Shown: positions 24,481 through 36,402 of the stretch, piece after piece | How positions within the stretch are numbered: the first letter of the stretch is position 1 | Layout: the number at the start of each line of letters is the position of its first letter | DNA from: Bryum argenteum | Taxonomy: Eukaryota > Streptophyta > Bryopsida > Bryales > Bryaceae | Reading direction: 5' to 3' | NCBI GenBank assembly: GCA_037043015.1 | Contig: CM073331.1 | Span: 2,873,501 to 2,937,500, forward strand | Length of the DNA stretch: 64,000 nucleotides | Position numbers and translations under genes: made by a program | Notes under the pieces: generated by a model | Database searches by the model: none | Told to the model about the DNA's origin: nothing | The model's input: only the letters and a program-made list of their open reading frames with translations

Positions 24481-25550
24481 AGCTCGTCACGTTCCCGAGG
24501 AATTCGTACCAGCGGATGGTCAATCCTCAAGCGCGTTCCCCTGACGTTCCCATCAACAGTCTAGGGCATCGATGTCCGGTCAGTTAGCAGCGAGAACCAC
24601 GTAGGGGGTCGAGTCCAGTTGGACAAGCAAGTTCCGGGCAGAATCAGTCGAGGACGGGAGGCCACGCCTGTTCCAGCCGGAATCCGTCCTCCTGCTTCGG
24701 AGAAGCCAGGAAATGGGACGAAGGCCCTTGGACTGGGCGTTTGGGCAATGGACGAGGAGCTCCTTTACAGTCCCTGTTCCTGCTCCTGACCAAACAAGGG
24801 TTAGCATCATTGCCGCTACTACGATATAGCCTCATTTGAGAGAACAACTCTCGCTCTTTTCGTTTGCCGCGCTTCGGCTCGAAAAAACGCTCGCCGAACC
24901 AGCACTTGTTCAAGCAAGCGGCTCATCTCGCTTTGTTGGAGAAGGTGAATCGTTGCGTTCTAAAATCTTTTTCTTGATTGCGCCTGTTTCTTGTTAGTTC
25001 GCGATTCGATTGTTGGAATTCCGCAAATTTTTCCTTTGCGTACTTAGCTCTTTTCTAGAAAAGCAACAGTTACTTATCTACAGTAATAAGCCGGCTGTTG
25101 TCGGAGTTTTTATTTGATTGCGTTCTTTTCGTCTTAGAACATCAGTTTTAGATTTAGGTGAAATGTGGAGTAATTTAAGATTGATGTGTGTGTTTTGTCG
25201 TTTATTGTGAGGAATTCCACTAATTTCTGTTTCGTTTCGTTTCTTGATTTTCTCCAGAACACATTGCAGACGGCTGATCTTCGGACGGGGATGATTAGGG
25301 TTCTTCTGTCGGAGGAAGTGATAAGGATTGTCTAATCGGGAATTTATTTGTTCGAATTCGTAACATGGATGCAGTTGTGAACTAGTGCCATATGCTTTGG
25401 TGTGAGGAATTTTTAGTTCCTCGCTTGAATTCCGAGAATTAGTACTGCTCTATCGATATTCACATATTCCTGTAGGACGTGGATTTGTTTCTCGACTACT
25501 CTGAAATCAGGAAGAGCTATTTGATATGATTAGAAAAAAAGGTTCTCGAC
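24481..25550 (+). promoter_or_regulatory. Promoter and probable 5' leader of the RING gene
   Basis: GC-richer than the spacer before it. It holds donor- and acceptor-like sites (for example AAG|GTGAAT near 24945), so a leader intron is possible. Two short minus-strand frames at 24580-24913 show no domain and are not called. Confidence 0.4.
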
Positions 25551-26603
25551 ATGGCGACTGTTTGGAGAAATGTAGGTAGTCCTGGAGCTCTTGAATTGCC
25601 GGGTGGTAGATCGGGTCAACCAGATATAATTCCTGATGATGACTCCTGTGATATATGTATGGGCGAAGATGGAGCACGTGATATTTGGTTCAGTCCATGT
25701 GGGCACAAAGCTTGTGCTTCTTGCGTTCAGAAAATGCGAATTGCGAATGTTTATAAGGTACTTGCCGACATATGTCTGCGAAGAGAATTCTTTCGGATTT
25801 GCAAATCTTTCTAGATTGAATTACTATTGTGACTAAGTTGTTTGTTTGAGTCTTGGCCCTTTTCCTCTTTAAACTGTGGGTATATTCGTAGCAGAAATTA
25901 ATAATGAGATTTTCCTTGCATGTTTCTGACCGACAAATTTTTGTCTGGTTTCACCGGAAAGTGTAGACATGTTCTTCTTTCGGTGGCAGAATAACTTACT
26001 TGCTTTTGTCCTTGGCGGTTGTAAATGCAGGCTGATAAGGGTGTGAGATGTCCATTTTGTCGACAAGTAATTGAATCTTATCTAGATTCTCCTCCTGCAC
26101 GTCATTCACCTAATTCTCCATTTCCACCGGAATCATCATCATTTACACTTGTTATTGGAGGAACTGCGGATCAAGCACCTAAGGCAGTAGCTGAAATCAA
26201 GAAACCTTACGGTCGAGGGGGCATAGTATCTATTGGAGGAGGAAATGACTACATACCTCCCAAAGGTGTTACGGGAAGTGATGGGGGAGGTTTGCGTTCG
26301 AATACGAGAATGGATGACCTTTTACCTGGTTACGTAGTACCCCCTTTAAAAGATACTGACGATATAGTCAGCATGGCCATGGATCGAACGGTGAATCTTT
26401 AATCTTAGTTTGTTGGCTTTTCGCTTTGTTGGCATTCTAGTATCCAGTCGTTTCTCTGCAAGGTGAACTGCTTGTAATGAAGTTTATTCTTCCTTGTGCA
26501 GGGTGCTAGGCATTTAGATTTCATGTTACGGGATTCGTATGCCAAGCGACATAAAGTGGCTAAATTATGCCGAGAAATGCTTACTCCGTTTGCTGCGAAA
26601 TGA
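25551..26603 (+). CDS. RING-finger (C3HC4) protein, probable E3 ubiquitin ligase
   Basis: Three exons in phase 0: 25551-25757, 26031-26390 and 26502-26603, giving 222 aa. The RING uses Cys33, Cys36, Cys50, His52, Cys55, Cys58, Cys76 and Cys79 (DSCDICMGED, SPCGHKACASC, RCPFCRQ); the intron splits it between the sixth and seventh ligands. Residues 85-190 are a Ser/Pro/Gly-rich linker, and the last exon adds a basic tail GARHLDFMLRDSYAKRHKVA ending LCREMLTPFAAK. Without the last splice the frame would stop at 26400-26402, seven residues shorter of meaning; I prefer the spliced form because exon 3 has a clean acceptor and open reading. Substrate and location are unknown. I do not recognise the tail. 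Confidence 0.8.
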
Positions 26604-26752
26604 GCCGTTCATGGTGAGCTGAATTCAATGGTATGCTGCTGTTCATATTTTTAAAATTAGGGAGCTTCCGAATCTGACCTCCGTACGAAAAAATTCGGAG
26701 CTTGATATAAGCTACGTTTAACTTTTGATTTTCTGGATCGATTGTGGAGAGT

Positions 26753-28160
26753 ATACGATAGTCGATCAATCAGTCCAACAGTAAAATTACGCATAAGGAA
26801 ACAACCCCACGTCGCCTAGTAATTCTATGCTCGAAATGAAAAGAGACGAACGCAAAACCAATCATGCTATGTGAGAGCTCTAATTAGGGCTGCATACGCG
26901 GAAGCAATTTGGGAGGGGCACGGTCATTCCTGTGAAAGTTCTTGAGGGTGTCTTAAAAGTTGCTCGTATTGCTTACATTTCTGTGTGCAAACTCACATCA
27001 ATGGCAAGCCAGGAGCCCAATTTGCCTACACAAAATCAGTCTAGATAACTCTAGATAACACCGATCGATAAGTCACTCGGTAAACCGTGTGCGACGCTCT
27101 AACTGGACAAAGACGAGCTCCCGATCAATCACGACATGCAGCGATGCGATGTGAGAGCCCCAATTAGGGAAATTGCAATTGGAAGCTTGCGACGATGTTG
27201 ACGGGGTCTGTAAGCAAGAGTGGCGTTTGTGCATTCCGGAGCGTGTCAGGCATGGCGATGGTGGGAATGTCAGGCATCGCGACGTCAAGTTGTGTGAGAC
27301 GATTAAAGGTGCCTTTTGATCGTTGTAGGATGCAAGTTAGACATGCGTGACGATCATTGGTCCAGCCTGGAGCAAGTCATGGCGCCATGGATGCAGGAGT
27401 TTCGGGAAAAACAAAACATGTCTCGAATGCTCGGCGCTCGAACAAATTCAGGTGCAAAAGCTTCACACATTCGTCTCTTGTAATTTATTAGGTGAAGATT
27501 TTCTTATACCTGTGTAATGTGCAGATTGCCGAAGTGTTCTACTACGCTCATAAGAGGATTTTTCATCCGACTGCTGCTCTCAAATTCGATCAAGAGACTC
27601 AGACATTGAGACCTCGTTGACGAGTTATCATTCTCTGTGACAAAGATAAGGATGGTGCACTCAACTGAATGACTTCCAGGTTGATTCTAACGCAGGATTA
27701 TGGGTAGAACTCTCTGCGAATGGTCATACAAACATCAGCGAATGCTGAATCATGTGACCAATGAGCAGGTGAAGTGCTTTAATACGCCGCTCCAGCCATC
27801 GGAGATAGAAGGGGTGGAGAATACGATGGCGGAGGGTGTGAATGCAAATGGGCTCACATTGACAGGATTCCTCTTCCTGCATGCATGCTTAATTTGTTTA
27901 TTGAGAGAGGGACTCGCATGGACGGGCTCAGAAAGTATGACCATGACGATGAGATCAAGCTGCGTGACGACCTGTTGCAGAGGCCTCCATTCAAGCTTTG
28001 CCCGGATGCGGTACCTCGCAACTCCCTAAACAGATTCTTCAAGCTCCCTAAACAGATTCTTCAAGCTTGCAGTGAGACCCATACAATAGTCTCCGAGGCT
28101 CTTAGTGTAATGCTAGATGCTTGTGTAGATTGCCCTCTGGTACACTTGTCGATGTAGTTT
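26753..28160 (+). pseudogene. MIRO1: MIRO GTPase pseudogene, copy 2 (longest)
   Basis: Direct relative of copy 1 starting at the shared GATAGTCGATCAATCAGTCC. It holds the same pieces (VVGCKLDMRDDH, SLEQVMAPWMQEF, IAEVFYYAHKRIFHP, QVKCFNTPLQPSEIEGVEN) and runs on: GVNANGLTLTGFLFLHA, then after a frameshift LFIERG, LRKYDHDDEIKLRDDLL and FKLCPDA, which match the region after the first EF-hand of plant Miro. Several stops and frameshifts show that it is dead. A 22-bp direct duplication at 28024-28068 (CTCCCTAAACAGATTCTTC) lies in the tail. It begins 150 bp after the RING gene, unlike copies 1 and 3, which follow the U-box gene. Confidence 0.87.
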
Positions 28161-28670
28161 GTGGAGAAGGTGATCGTAAATTGCGAAAGAGACTCATACT
28201 GTTAGCAGGCTCCTAGTGTTGTGCTAGAGTATAGTATGTATGAAACATGATACACTTCTCTTACAGATTGATAGAGGGCAATACAACTAGATGCACGGGC
28301 TCTATGTTGTAACAGAGAAATTCGAAACTGCTATTGTTGCTTTCAGTGGGAGTGGTTAAGAGTGTGTTTCCTTGAATTTGAATTTGTTGTTGATACGTCT
28401 ACAGTTTATTACTTACACTAGGAAGACTGCAACTCGCACCACAGTTCATCAACAAATGCACGTATCGATCTTCTCAACACTTCAGCCGGTCTGATGTTTC
28501 ATTTTATTCCAGTAATGATAGTCTACATCAGGATTGGCGGAATCATGAGAGGACTTCTATCCGCGTGTGGCTGTAAGCACTCAATTGAGCACGATCCAAC
28601 ACGATTTCTTTACACCCTACGCACCAGCCTGAAATTGCCAGCGGCCTCGTTCGGCCTAGTAGTACAGAGA

Positions 28671-29300
28671 TCATAGCAAGATATCTAGAGAGCGGACTCG
28701 AGATAATTCAAAGCTCATGAGGCACTCGCTGTCATTAGAGACTTTGCAGAGGACATGGTAGACCTCACAAACAACACCCACCGTATGCTCCACATGTGCA
28801 TCCTCAGCAATGATGCCAACATCCAGCAGGCAGTTACCAATCGAAAATGGCAGGCAGCTTACTACAAGGTCACGGTAGGATGGCAAGCACTCAATAGTGA
28901 ACTTTTGGATAATGTATGCAAAGGGCACTTTCTCAAGCCTAATCAAATAGGACCGATCTTCTATCGTCACCTCGGTCTGGAAGTGTAGCGGCCATACCGG
29001 GTGTGGGTGCTGGTCCTGGGGCGTCTGCCCATAAAGGAAGTGCAGTGTCCATGGCGGGAGTCGGTACGGGAAATGAGGCTCCCGCCCATAGTCAAGTAGC
29101 GGCGGTAACGGCTCGAGTCGGTCCTGGTTGGCTGATGTCGGCCAATATTGGAAGAGTTGAGAAGAAGCTTGAGGGAATTGGGAGGGAATTGGGGGCGACA
29201 CGGAGTCATCTCGGCAATTGTAGTCCAAGTGCCGTACAAGCCAATCCAATCCGAAATTGAGCACCCTCAACGCCCCGCAATCAGGCTGTGGCTCCGCCAT
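28671..29300 (-). CDS. A-family protein A1 (unknown)
   Basis: I do not recognise a domain. The 209-residue frame starts MAEPQPDCG at the ATG 29298-29300. Residues 10-26 look helical (ALRVLNFGLDWLVRHLD). DDSVSP (31-36) matches DDAVSP in A2. Residues 40-100 are Pro/aromatic-rich and longer than in A2. WPLHFQ and RSYLIRLEKVP (103-126) align with SPLHYQ and RPYFLQLQK of A2 and with QHYSFQLETVP of A3. The end MSFELSRVRSLD aligns with ISLDFSRIR of A3. The acceptor-like TCTGCAG lies 16 bases before the ATG, so the leader is probably spliced. The 3' flank carries an AATAAA-type signal next to ATGAAACATC, shared with A2 and A3. No signal peptide is seen. The coding call rests on family conservation. 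Confidence 0.6.
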   Translation of the reverse strand: MAEPQPDCGALRVLNFGLDWLVRHLDYNCRDDSVSPPIPSQFPQASSQLFQYWPTSANQDRLEPLPPLLDYGREPHFPYRLPPWTLHFLYGQTPQDQHPHPVWPLHFQTEVTIEDRSYLIRLEKVPFAYIIQKFTIECLPSYRDLVVSCLPFSIGNCLLDVGIIAEDAHVEHTVGVVCEVYHVLCKVSNDSECLMSFELSRVRSLDILL

Positions 29301-30310
29301 GTCGCTATCAACTCTGCAGACACGCTATTGCTCCCTCATCAATCCAATCGTGCACAATGGTAGCTGTGACAAGTATCTATCCGGACACACACACAACAAC
29401 TTATGGACTCCACACAGTCAGCGAAACATCAATATCACTTCGAAGGCTACAACATCTCAAAGTGCAAAAATATACCAGAAAGTGCAGTCGTGCCGTTCCT
29501 GAAAAAACGAGATTCTCCGGCTTCGTTTCGTTGAGACGGGAAATTTGAGCAACCAATCAAGCTGCGGATTCAAACGACCTGGTTATTGAACGAATTGTAA
29601 TGTTATGCGCATGGCAACACCTGAAAACCGATAGGCTAGAACCGTGACTGTAATTGGAGTCAGCGTGCTCTCGATTCTGTAGTACACACATCAACTCACG
29701 TACTGTGTAGGAGATGGGCAGAGAATCTCGTACAGCAACTACAAACCAGATTGGGAAAACATCATTTCAGCTCACGATCTCCGTTCGACACGGCCAGAAG
29801 TTTAATTCCCAAGAAAGACTAGTACATTAGATGGAAGGAAATCTCACCAGTAATAGCAGCGATCGTCTAGTTTCACAAACGAGATTGTCCGGCCGAGCGA
29901 ATGGACGTAGTGTCGACCTCAAGTAAAGCTGCGGTGTGCGGATACCAATAAACAGGTCGTTAGTGATCTGAAAATGGCAACAACTACTGAACACTCAGAG
30001 CAAATCGATGGAGTAGTTGGCAACTACATTTACAAATCTCACATTTCACCTCCACATCCAGCATCAACTCACGGACCTCAATCGAAACGACGAGAAACAG
30101 GAATTTAACCACGCCGGAGAAACGCTTAATACTAGAAACTGGACCAGATTGGTTCCATGTACCACGTGCTGCATCGAGATGTCCGTGCCTCGTGAAACAC
30201 CCCGCCCTGCTCTGAAATTTGGCAGCAGAAAATAAATCGGAAGTCGAACCGATCGACTCGAGACACAATTATACTTTACGTGCTCTGCATTCACCTGCAC
30301 ATGAATTCCA
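29301..30310 (-). promoter_or_regulatory. A1 leader/promoter, near-identical inverted copy of the A2 leader
   Basis: By eye about 95% identical over ~1 kb to the reverse complement of 49738-50781. It ends at the acceptor-like CTGCAG before the A1 start. Several CAG acceptor-like and GTGAG donor-like sites suggest a spliced 5' UTR. Related but weaker leaders precede A3, A4 and PLATZ1. Confidence 0.65.
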
Positions 30311-31284
30311 TTCTGCGTACAATTAAAGGCATTCTTGATCGGTGATATTACGAAGGTAATAACAGTTAATGAAGGTGATTTTGAGCGGTGATATTATGGA
30401 GGTCAATTTAAACGGTGACGACAGACAACAACTGACAAGAGTTACAAGCTATAAAACGTTCCCACTGGATACTAAAAAGAAGGTTCCAAGATTCAGATAT
30501 ATTTCTCTAGAGCGAGCATGTGGTATAGTAGGGTGCTCAATTATGGCTCAATTTTCAGCACATGGAATCTTATGGATGTTACAATTGCAAGCAGTTTTCG
30601 TGCCTGGGGAAATTTAATGGAAAGGTAGAGCAAGTTGAATCATCAGTTTTTCATTCTTTTATAATAAGTTATAAATTTTTGAAGTTGGATATATAGGCTT
30701 TTTCAAAATTATGGTGCTTCAAAGTGATGCCCTATAATATTGAAGTGAATACATGATACTGTTGTATGACGAAGCTATTATGTACCTCTAGTGATACTTA
30801 CTTGACCTCCACTGTAAGACTTGCTCCAATTTGTACCACTCTCCACCAAAGTAAGTGGAATAATCATCATTGAACCTTTATATAATTAGTTATAACCTTC
30901 AAAGCTGGACTTATAGGTGTTACTAAAATAATGCCTAAAATCACACATGGTAAATAATGTTTGCTCTCAGTATATGGTATTGATATATTGTGAAATTTTT
31001 AAGTATATATGAGGGAAGATTACTAGAGCTCTATTATTGTACTGTTCCATTTTAAAGCAATCTTCTACCAATCAATCATATACAAAAATCTCATCTAGTA
31101 ACATCTTTATCTATGTTAAGAAATGTAGAGGCCACCACTTCAATTAACATGGTATACTCTACAAGGCTAAATGAAACACAAAGACATTTTTCTTATAAAG
31201 CTTCACTAATTGACTCACAAGAATGTATCTACACTGCATTCTGTTGGACTTCAACTATTTCATGCCTCCTAACATGTTGGGGCT
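30311..31284. other. AT-rich spacer
   Basis: No supported gene. An 82-codon frame (30369-30617, +) begins with a repeated GGTGATATTA motif and has no recognisable domain. Confidence 0.45.
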
Positions 31285-32117
31285 CATCGATTTCATAAGC
31301 CCTTGCAATCCTCCGATGCCTCCCATCTGTTTCAACAATTGTAGTGGAATCATTTTGCTCATGTGTTAGGCATTCATGTTCCTCAAGGACTTTAGTCCTT
31401 TCATATTACCGCATATCTTCGTCAACTTCTTGTATTCCTCCAGCAACTGTCTTACGTTGCTCTCCATATGTCTTGAACCCCTTGCAATCCGCTTGATGCG
31501 CGAGTAACTGAACAAATTAGATCTGTACTGTCAAGCTCTACAACATAGTTACAAATGAAATTGAGTTTAGTTACCTATTGGCACTTCATGCATTCAAGTC
31601 AACTTCTATATACCGAATACGTAAGGAGTTTTGAGAGCACGAGACCAAACCTGCATATGTCATGGAATCCATCATCACCATGAACTTTTTTATGTTTGCC
31701 TGACCTAACTCCGCACCCCTTTTGGCCATTGGGTTGCTACCCATACCTGGAAACATCAAACATGGACATCATCTGCCAAATTTCATAACCCGCATGTGAG
31801 TTAGTGAATAATGATGATGCTTGTATGAGGTCATAAGAAGACTAGAGGGTGACTAGTAAACAATTACCTGACCGAGACTCCCGTTCTGTAGGTTTTGAAA
31901 TAGTTCATACATGGTGCACAATGTGAACTTGCCCTCTAATAATTGATGATCCATTGGTACAACCTCCTTGACCTTCTTCATCAATCCCGACCAGTCACCC
32001 ATACCTGATAGTTGAGATCAATACAAACAAATTAAAAAAAGTCACAAGTGTTCAGCTCAATTTCTAAAAATATGCAATCACTAACACTCACCTAAAAGTC
32101 GGCTCACAAACAGCTTG
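31285..32117 (-). pseudogene. SRP54: SRP54 3'-gene fragment (signal recognition particle 54 kDa)
   Basis: Partial genomic copy of the cytosolic signal-recognition-particle GTPase gene, covering the end of the G domain and the M domain. Pieces in order: KLFVSRLLG (32117-32092), GMGDWSGLMKKVKEVVPMD with GKFTLCTMYELFQN (32004-31868), PMAKRGAELGQANIKKFMVM with MDSMTYA (to 31651), and RIKRIARGS, LLEEYKKLTKICGNMKGLK, NMNA-stop-HMSKM and LLKQMGGIGGLQGLMK (31507-31285). The introns remain, so it is a DNA copy. A CAA-to-TAA change (stop after NMNA), a missing residue block near GKFTL and a frameshift at the third exon start kill it. Its 5' end stops exactly where U-box copy 2 begins, head to head. Confidence 0.9.
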
Positions 32118-33892
32118 GTCTCGTCTGCTTCTCGCTCTCGAAGAATGCCTCCCAGATGCGTGAATCGCACATGCTTGATGTGGGTCGGAAAGTGGATGTG
32201 CTTGCTCATCAAATGCAGCACGCCCGCTTTAAGGTAACTCCCTTCTCGAATCAAAATCACCCTCCCTTTTGACTTAGAACGCCATATTGGATGAAATTGG
32301 TAAATTCCAGAAATCTGCTAACAGAACGTCACAAGAATAGGAGGTAATATGTAGATCATAATATAGAAAGGCTTTAGTCGTTTTTAAATCTGTGCAGTCA
32401 AAGCCATTCGATTTGAATACCTAGCAGTTCAGTTTATCGAATATGGTATTTTACCAGAAGTTGCAATATTGAACGTTCTGTTGCATATTGTTTCAAATGG
32501 GTTCAGATTCGGTCCGCTTTCAGCTCCTTATTAAAGACTAAATTGTTAACAAGGTTCGAGCATGGAGGTTGCAAAAGTCAACCTTCAATTTTCACTGATT
32601 TGATTTCATCATTGTCTGAATCTTGTTTAGCCTTCGTTCAAAGCAAATGTAAAACAGTTTGACAAAATATAGGTCAGAACAGAAGGTATTTGAAACAAAG
32701 ACTCAGAATGGGGGTCGTGATGGTGTGCAGGTTTCAGCAAGCGAGGAGCGGATATGCCAGGCACTGGAGTCGGGGAGAATGGAGTCAGCAGCAATCCTGA
32801 TGGAAATCGGTCACGAACTTGGGCTTGATGTGGAACGAAACCGCGGTGCTCTGTTCGAGCAGCTTCAGGTGCTGCGACGAGAGCTTCAGGATTCCCGAGA
32901 CCCCGCGCAGCTGCAGTTGCTGGAAACCATGGAATCCATGTTCCAGTCTTGGACTCACGACCCCGCCGGAACCTCCGATGACCCACTCACACCGCACGAC
33001 TCCTTCCTGTGCCCTCTTACAAACCAAGTACGTACCACCGGTCCAAACATTCGCGGCAAACCTCCATTCCGGCAAAATTTGTGGCATAGTTCAGAATGCA
33101 AAATGGTGGAGTCTGAAGTAGATAATGACTTGAGCAAGAGGAAACTTCTACCCTCATGACAATATTTGGAAGCAGAACGTCACTTTAGGGGGTAAGACGA
33201 AAGGTGATGTTACACGAACTGGTGTAGTTTGAGAAGGAAGCCATAGATGCTCTGTGATAGCCATTTTGGAGGCATCACCTTGTTACAGTTTTGGTATGAC
33301 AGGGAGTTGCCATTCTAGTGAGATTACCAACTACTTTAGATTATGTGGCATGTTGACAAGATAGAGTAGCTGGATGATTGAGATTTGGCGGTGGAAAAAG
33401 CACAATTTCTTACACTCTACACGATTGAAGTTTTAATTGGCTATGGCGTGTGCAGGTGATGATGGATCCGGTGTTCGTGCAATCGGGGCGGTCATTCGAG
33501 CGGAGCGCAATCAGGAACTGCTTCCGTTCGCAGCGACGGGAAGGGCAACCGCTGACATGCCCCGTCTCAGGACAGACACTGACATCTGCTGAGCTGCAAC
33601 CGAGCCATGTTCTTCGTCATTCCATTCAAGAATGGAGGCAACGGAACGTGGGGTTTCGAATCCGGCAAGCTACCACTCACTTGAGCCCAACCGCATCGGT
33701 AAGTACTACTATCAAGCGTTACGTTGTTCCCGATTCGAGCATGGATCTCAGCTCATTGGAGAATCTCGTGTGATCGACAGAGGGAGGAGACTGAGAATGC
33801 GCTGGTGGATGTGATTCTTATGGCGGACGAGAGCTTGGAGAATCGGCGGAAGCTCCTGGAAGCAGGTTTTGTTGAACAAGCACAGAACTCAC

Positions 33893-36071
33893 TTCTTGTA
33901 TTGAGCTTCAACTTGACGATGAAACTGCTTGAACTTGTCAAAAACCTCGTCCTTGCGAGACATGAATGATACCCAAGTAAACCTTGAGTAATCATCAATA
34001 AAAGTAATAAAATATCGTGCACCTCCTAGCGACGGGGTGCGAAACGGGCCACAAAGATCCGAGTGGATCAATTCCAGAGGTGCAGAAGCGCGACTGGTGG
34101 CCTGTTTTGGAAGTCGTGTCCTTGCCTGCTTTCCTCGAAAACAGCTTGTACATGGTGTGTCGGAAACATGTAATTTCGGAAGCCCATGAACAGCCTGCGA
34201 AGCAACCATTCGGCGAAGACCATCATGATTGAAGTGACCGAGTCTTTTGTGCCAAATCTCGGTAACGCTCGGCTTCTCCACTGTAACTGTGTTGATTTCC
34301 ACATTTGTGATGGTGTCTCCTTGTAGCTTATACAAGCCTTGGCGATCCTCCCGAGGTGCATAAGCTATGAACTCTCGAGTGAATCTATTGCGGATAAAAC
34401 AACCTTCACTAAGGAATTCAAGGCTATGATTGCCATCTGCAATGAGTCCAACGGAAAGAAGATTCTTGCGTATAGTTGGCGAATATAGAACTTGTGGCAC
34501 GGTTTGAACTTTACCGTTGGGAAGTTGAAGATGAACATTTCCAACACCAAGAACGTCGTGGCCGTGTCCACCGGCCGATGTAACTCCAGTGCACGTTGGT
34601 GCCGTATTGTGGAGAACATGGATTGATTACCGGTAATATGATGAGTCGCACCAGAGTCCAAGTGCCAGTGTGAGACGGTGGGTGGTGCGCCTTCAAGCAT
34701 GTTGAGTTCAATCGCAAGAGTTTGGCCGGTCAGCGAGGAAGTTGACGGTGCCTGTTCAAGGAGTTCAAGAGGAAGACTCTGGCCAACCACCGAGGAAGTA
34801 GAATCATTGATCTCAAGGAAGTAGGCCTCGACATTCTTGGTACCGTCGAGGTTGACATACTTCTCATCAGGTTCGAGAAAGTAAGCTTCGACGTCAGTGT
34901 TACCTTCGAGGTTGACATACTCCTCATCTGGTTCGTTATCACCTTCATGATATTCTTCAGTGTCATCAACTGCATGAACTTGGCCGCTACCGTTACGAAG
35001 TCGTTGGCGTTTCTCATCTAGACGATGCTCCATATCGTGGAGTTGATCGACTAGCGCCTTGATCTCGCATTCACGATCAAGGTGACCTTCCTGTAAACAA
35101 AAATCACAAATGATGTTTGGTCGGGGTCGTAGGGTCCCGCGAGGTTTGAATCTCCGCTGGTAGGAACTGGACCCGCTATGTTGCACTTGTTTAGAGCGAT
35201 CTAAAGCTCCAGATGTGGAGTCAGAGTGATAATTTCGTACTGGAAAACTGCCTCTACGGATGCTATTGCTTGAGTAACCCGTGAAGCTAGCTTGATTGTT
35301 TGGTCCATTACGAAACGAGACTCTACGATTGCGGTCTCTATGAACGGCAAGAGCCTCGCTAGTCCGGTCATCATTGACTAAGCCTATTGTAATTTCCTCA
35401 CTGAGAAGTATGGATTCCATCTCATCAAAAGATGGTAGGACTGTATTTCCTATCAACATGCGACGTACAATGTCGTAGTCTTTAGGAAGGTTTTTCAGTG
35501 TGTAATAAACTACGACCTCGTCTGGGAGAACCACATTGACTTCTTCTAGGAGGTCAGCTACGTTCCTGACCTCTGTAAGGTGAACATCCATCGTGAGTGT
35601 TTCAGTTTTCCTCAAGGCAAAAAACTTATCAACTAGATGAGCCTTACGGGGACCACTCTGAGACTCGTATCTACGCTTGAGATATGACCAACACGCATGA
35701 GGTTCAGTGTACCTCTTTAAGATTTTCATCCCGGAGTTTTTTGCGTTGTTGATCAAAATGCCCATGACTCTAGAACGAGTTGCCCTCTCATGTAAACTAG
35801 TAGGAACGGATGGTGGTAGGATGCAATAGTCAAAGAGACCAGAACTCGTGAGTGCATGTTGAATTCTAAAGGACCAGACGCCATAGTTGGCTGTTCCTTC
35901 GAAGTGGTATGCCTCAGGAATGCTGGGATCATTTCCCGACTGAGATCCGAAAGAATCACCAATTCTAGTGATTCGAGGAGAGTTGCTAATTGGTACGGTT
36001 GGCGGCATCGTTTCATCGCCTGTAGTGCCCACATTGCTAATATCGTCACCTAAGACGGAAGTCCCGGACAT
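33893..36071 (-). pseudogene. Copia gag-pol remnant (gag, protease, partial integrase)
   Basis: Starts MSGTSVLGDD at 36071. The gag region (AYHFEGTANYGVWSFRI, then HLTEVRNVADLLEEV) is followed by a zinc knuckle CDFCLQEGHLDREC of the CX2CX4HX4C type, an internal duplicated block (two copies ending VEAYFLE), the protease motif WHLDSGATHHITG, then a frameshift near 34500. The next frame (34500-33889) holds WHKRLGHFNHDGLRRM of GAG-pre-integrase and HSDLCGPF and FIDDYSRFTWV of the integrase core with two catalytic Asp. The frame stops at the deletion junction. It is dead because of the frameshift and the missing RT. Confidence 0.9.
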
Positions 36072-36214
36072 GATGGGAGGTGAGTGAAAAAACAACTCAA
36101 GAGTAATGACCGGAAGGTATCACTGTGGCAGGAAACAAAATGGAAATCCCACGGCTCTAATCCTTGAACAGAAAAAAACATGAAACACAGGAAAGAGGAC
36201 AGTCCTAGGTCGAA

Positions 36215-36227
36215 CGCTCTGATACCA
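36215..36227 (-). other. Copia primer-binding site (initiator tRNA-Met)
   Basis: TGGTATCAGAGCG on the minus strand directly follows the 5' LTR. It is complementary to the 3' end of plant initiator methionine tRNA, the standard primer of Copia elements. Confidence 0.9.
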
Positions 36228-36402
36228 TGTTGAACAAGCACAGAACTCACTGTGTGGAAGTAAAACACTTGAAATGCTTAATGAAGAACAATACATATAT
36301 AGTGGTGTGACTAGGACGAAGAGTCACGAACCACACAAAGAAGCTTCCTAAAGGAAGTCTAACTATAGCAATGAACTATAGCAGAGAGGATAACGTTCAA
36401 CA
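36228..36402 (-). repeat. Copia 5' LTR, 175 bp
   Basis: Begins and ends TGTTGAAC...GTTCAACA on either strand. It is one of the shorter Copia LTRs. Only the outer ~24 bp have a counterpart at the other element end, so LTR divergence cannot date the insertion. Confidence 0.85.

Larger units (their letters stand above)
33870..36402 (-). mobile_element. Internally deleted Ty1/Copia retrotransposon in exon 4
   Basis: A 2533 bp element flanked by a 5 bp duplication GGTTT (33865-33869 and 36403-36407). Ends are TGTTGAAC and GTTCAACA. The 5' LTR is whole (36228-36402) and followed by the primer-binding site TGGTATCAGAGCG. Only ~24 bp of the 3' LTR survive at 33870-33893. Gag, zinc knuckle, protease, GAG-pre-integrase and the start of integrase remain; the rest of integrase, RT and RNase H are deleted. 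The junction falls at a shared AACTCACT, so a microhomology deletion is likely. Confidence 0.92.

Noticed and set aside
30369..30617. 82-codon frame after the A1 leader
   Set aside because: No domain, no relative in the inverted A2 copy, and the inverted homology ends before it.
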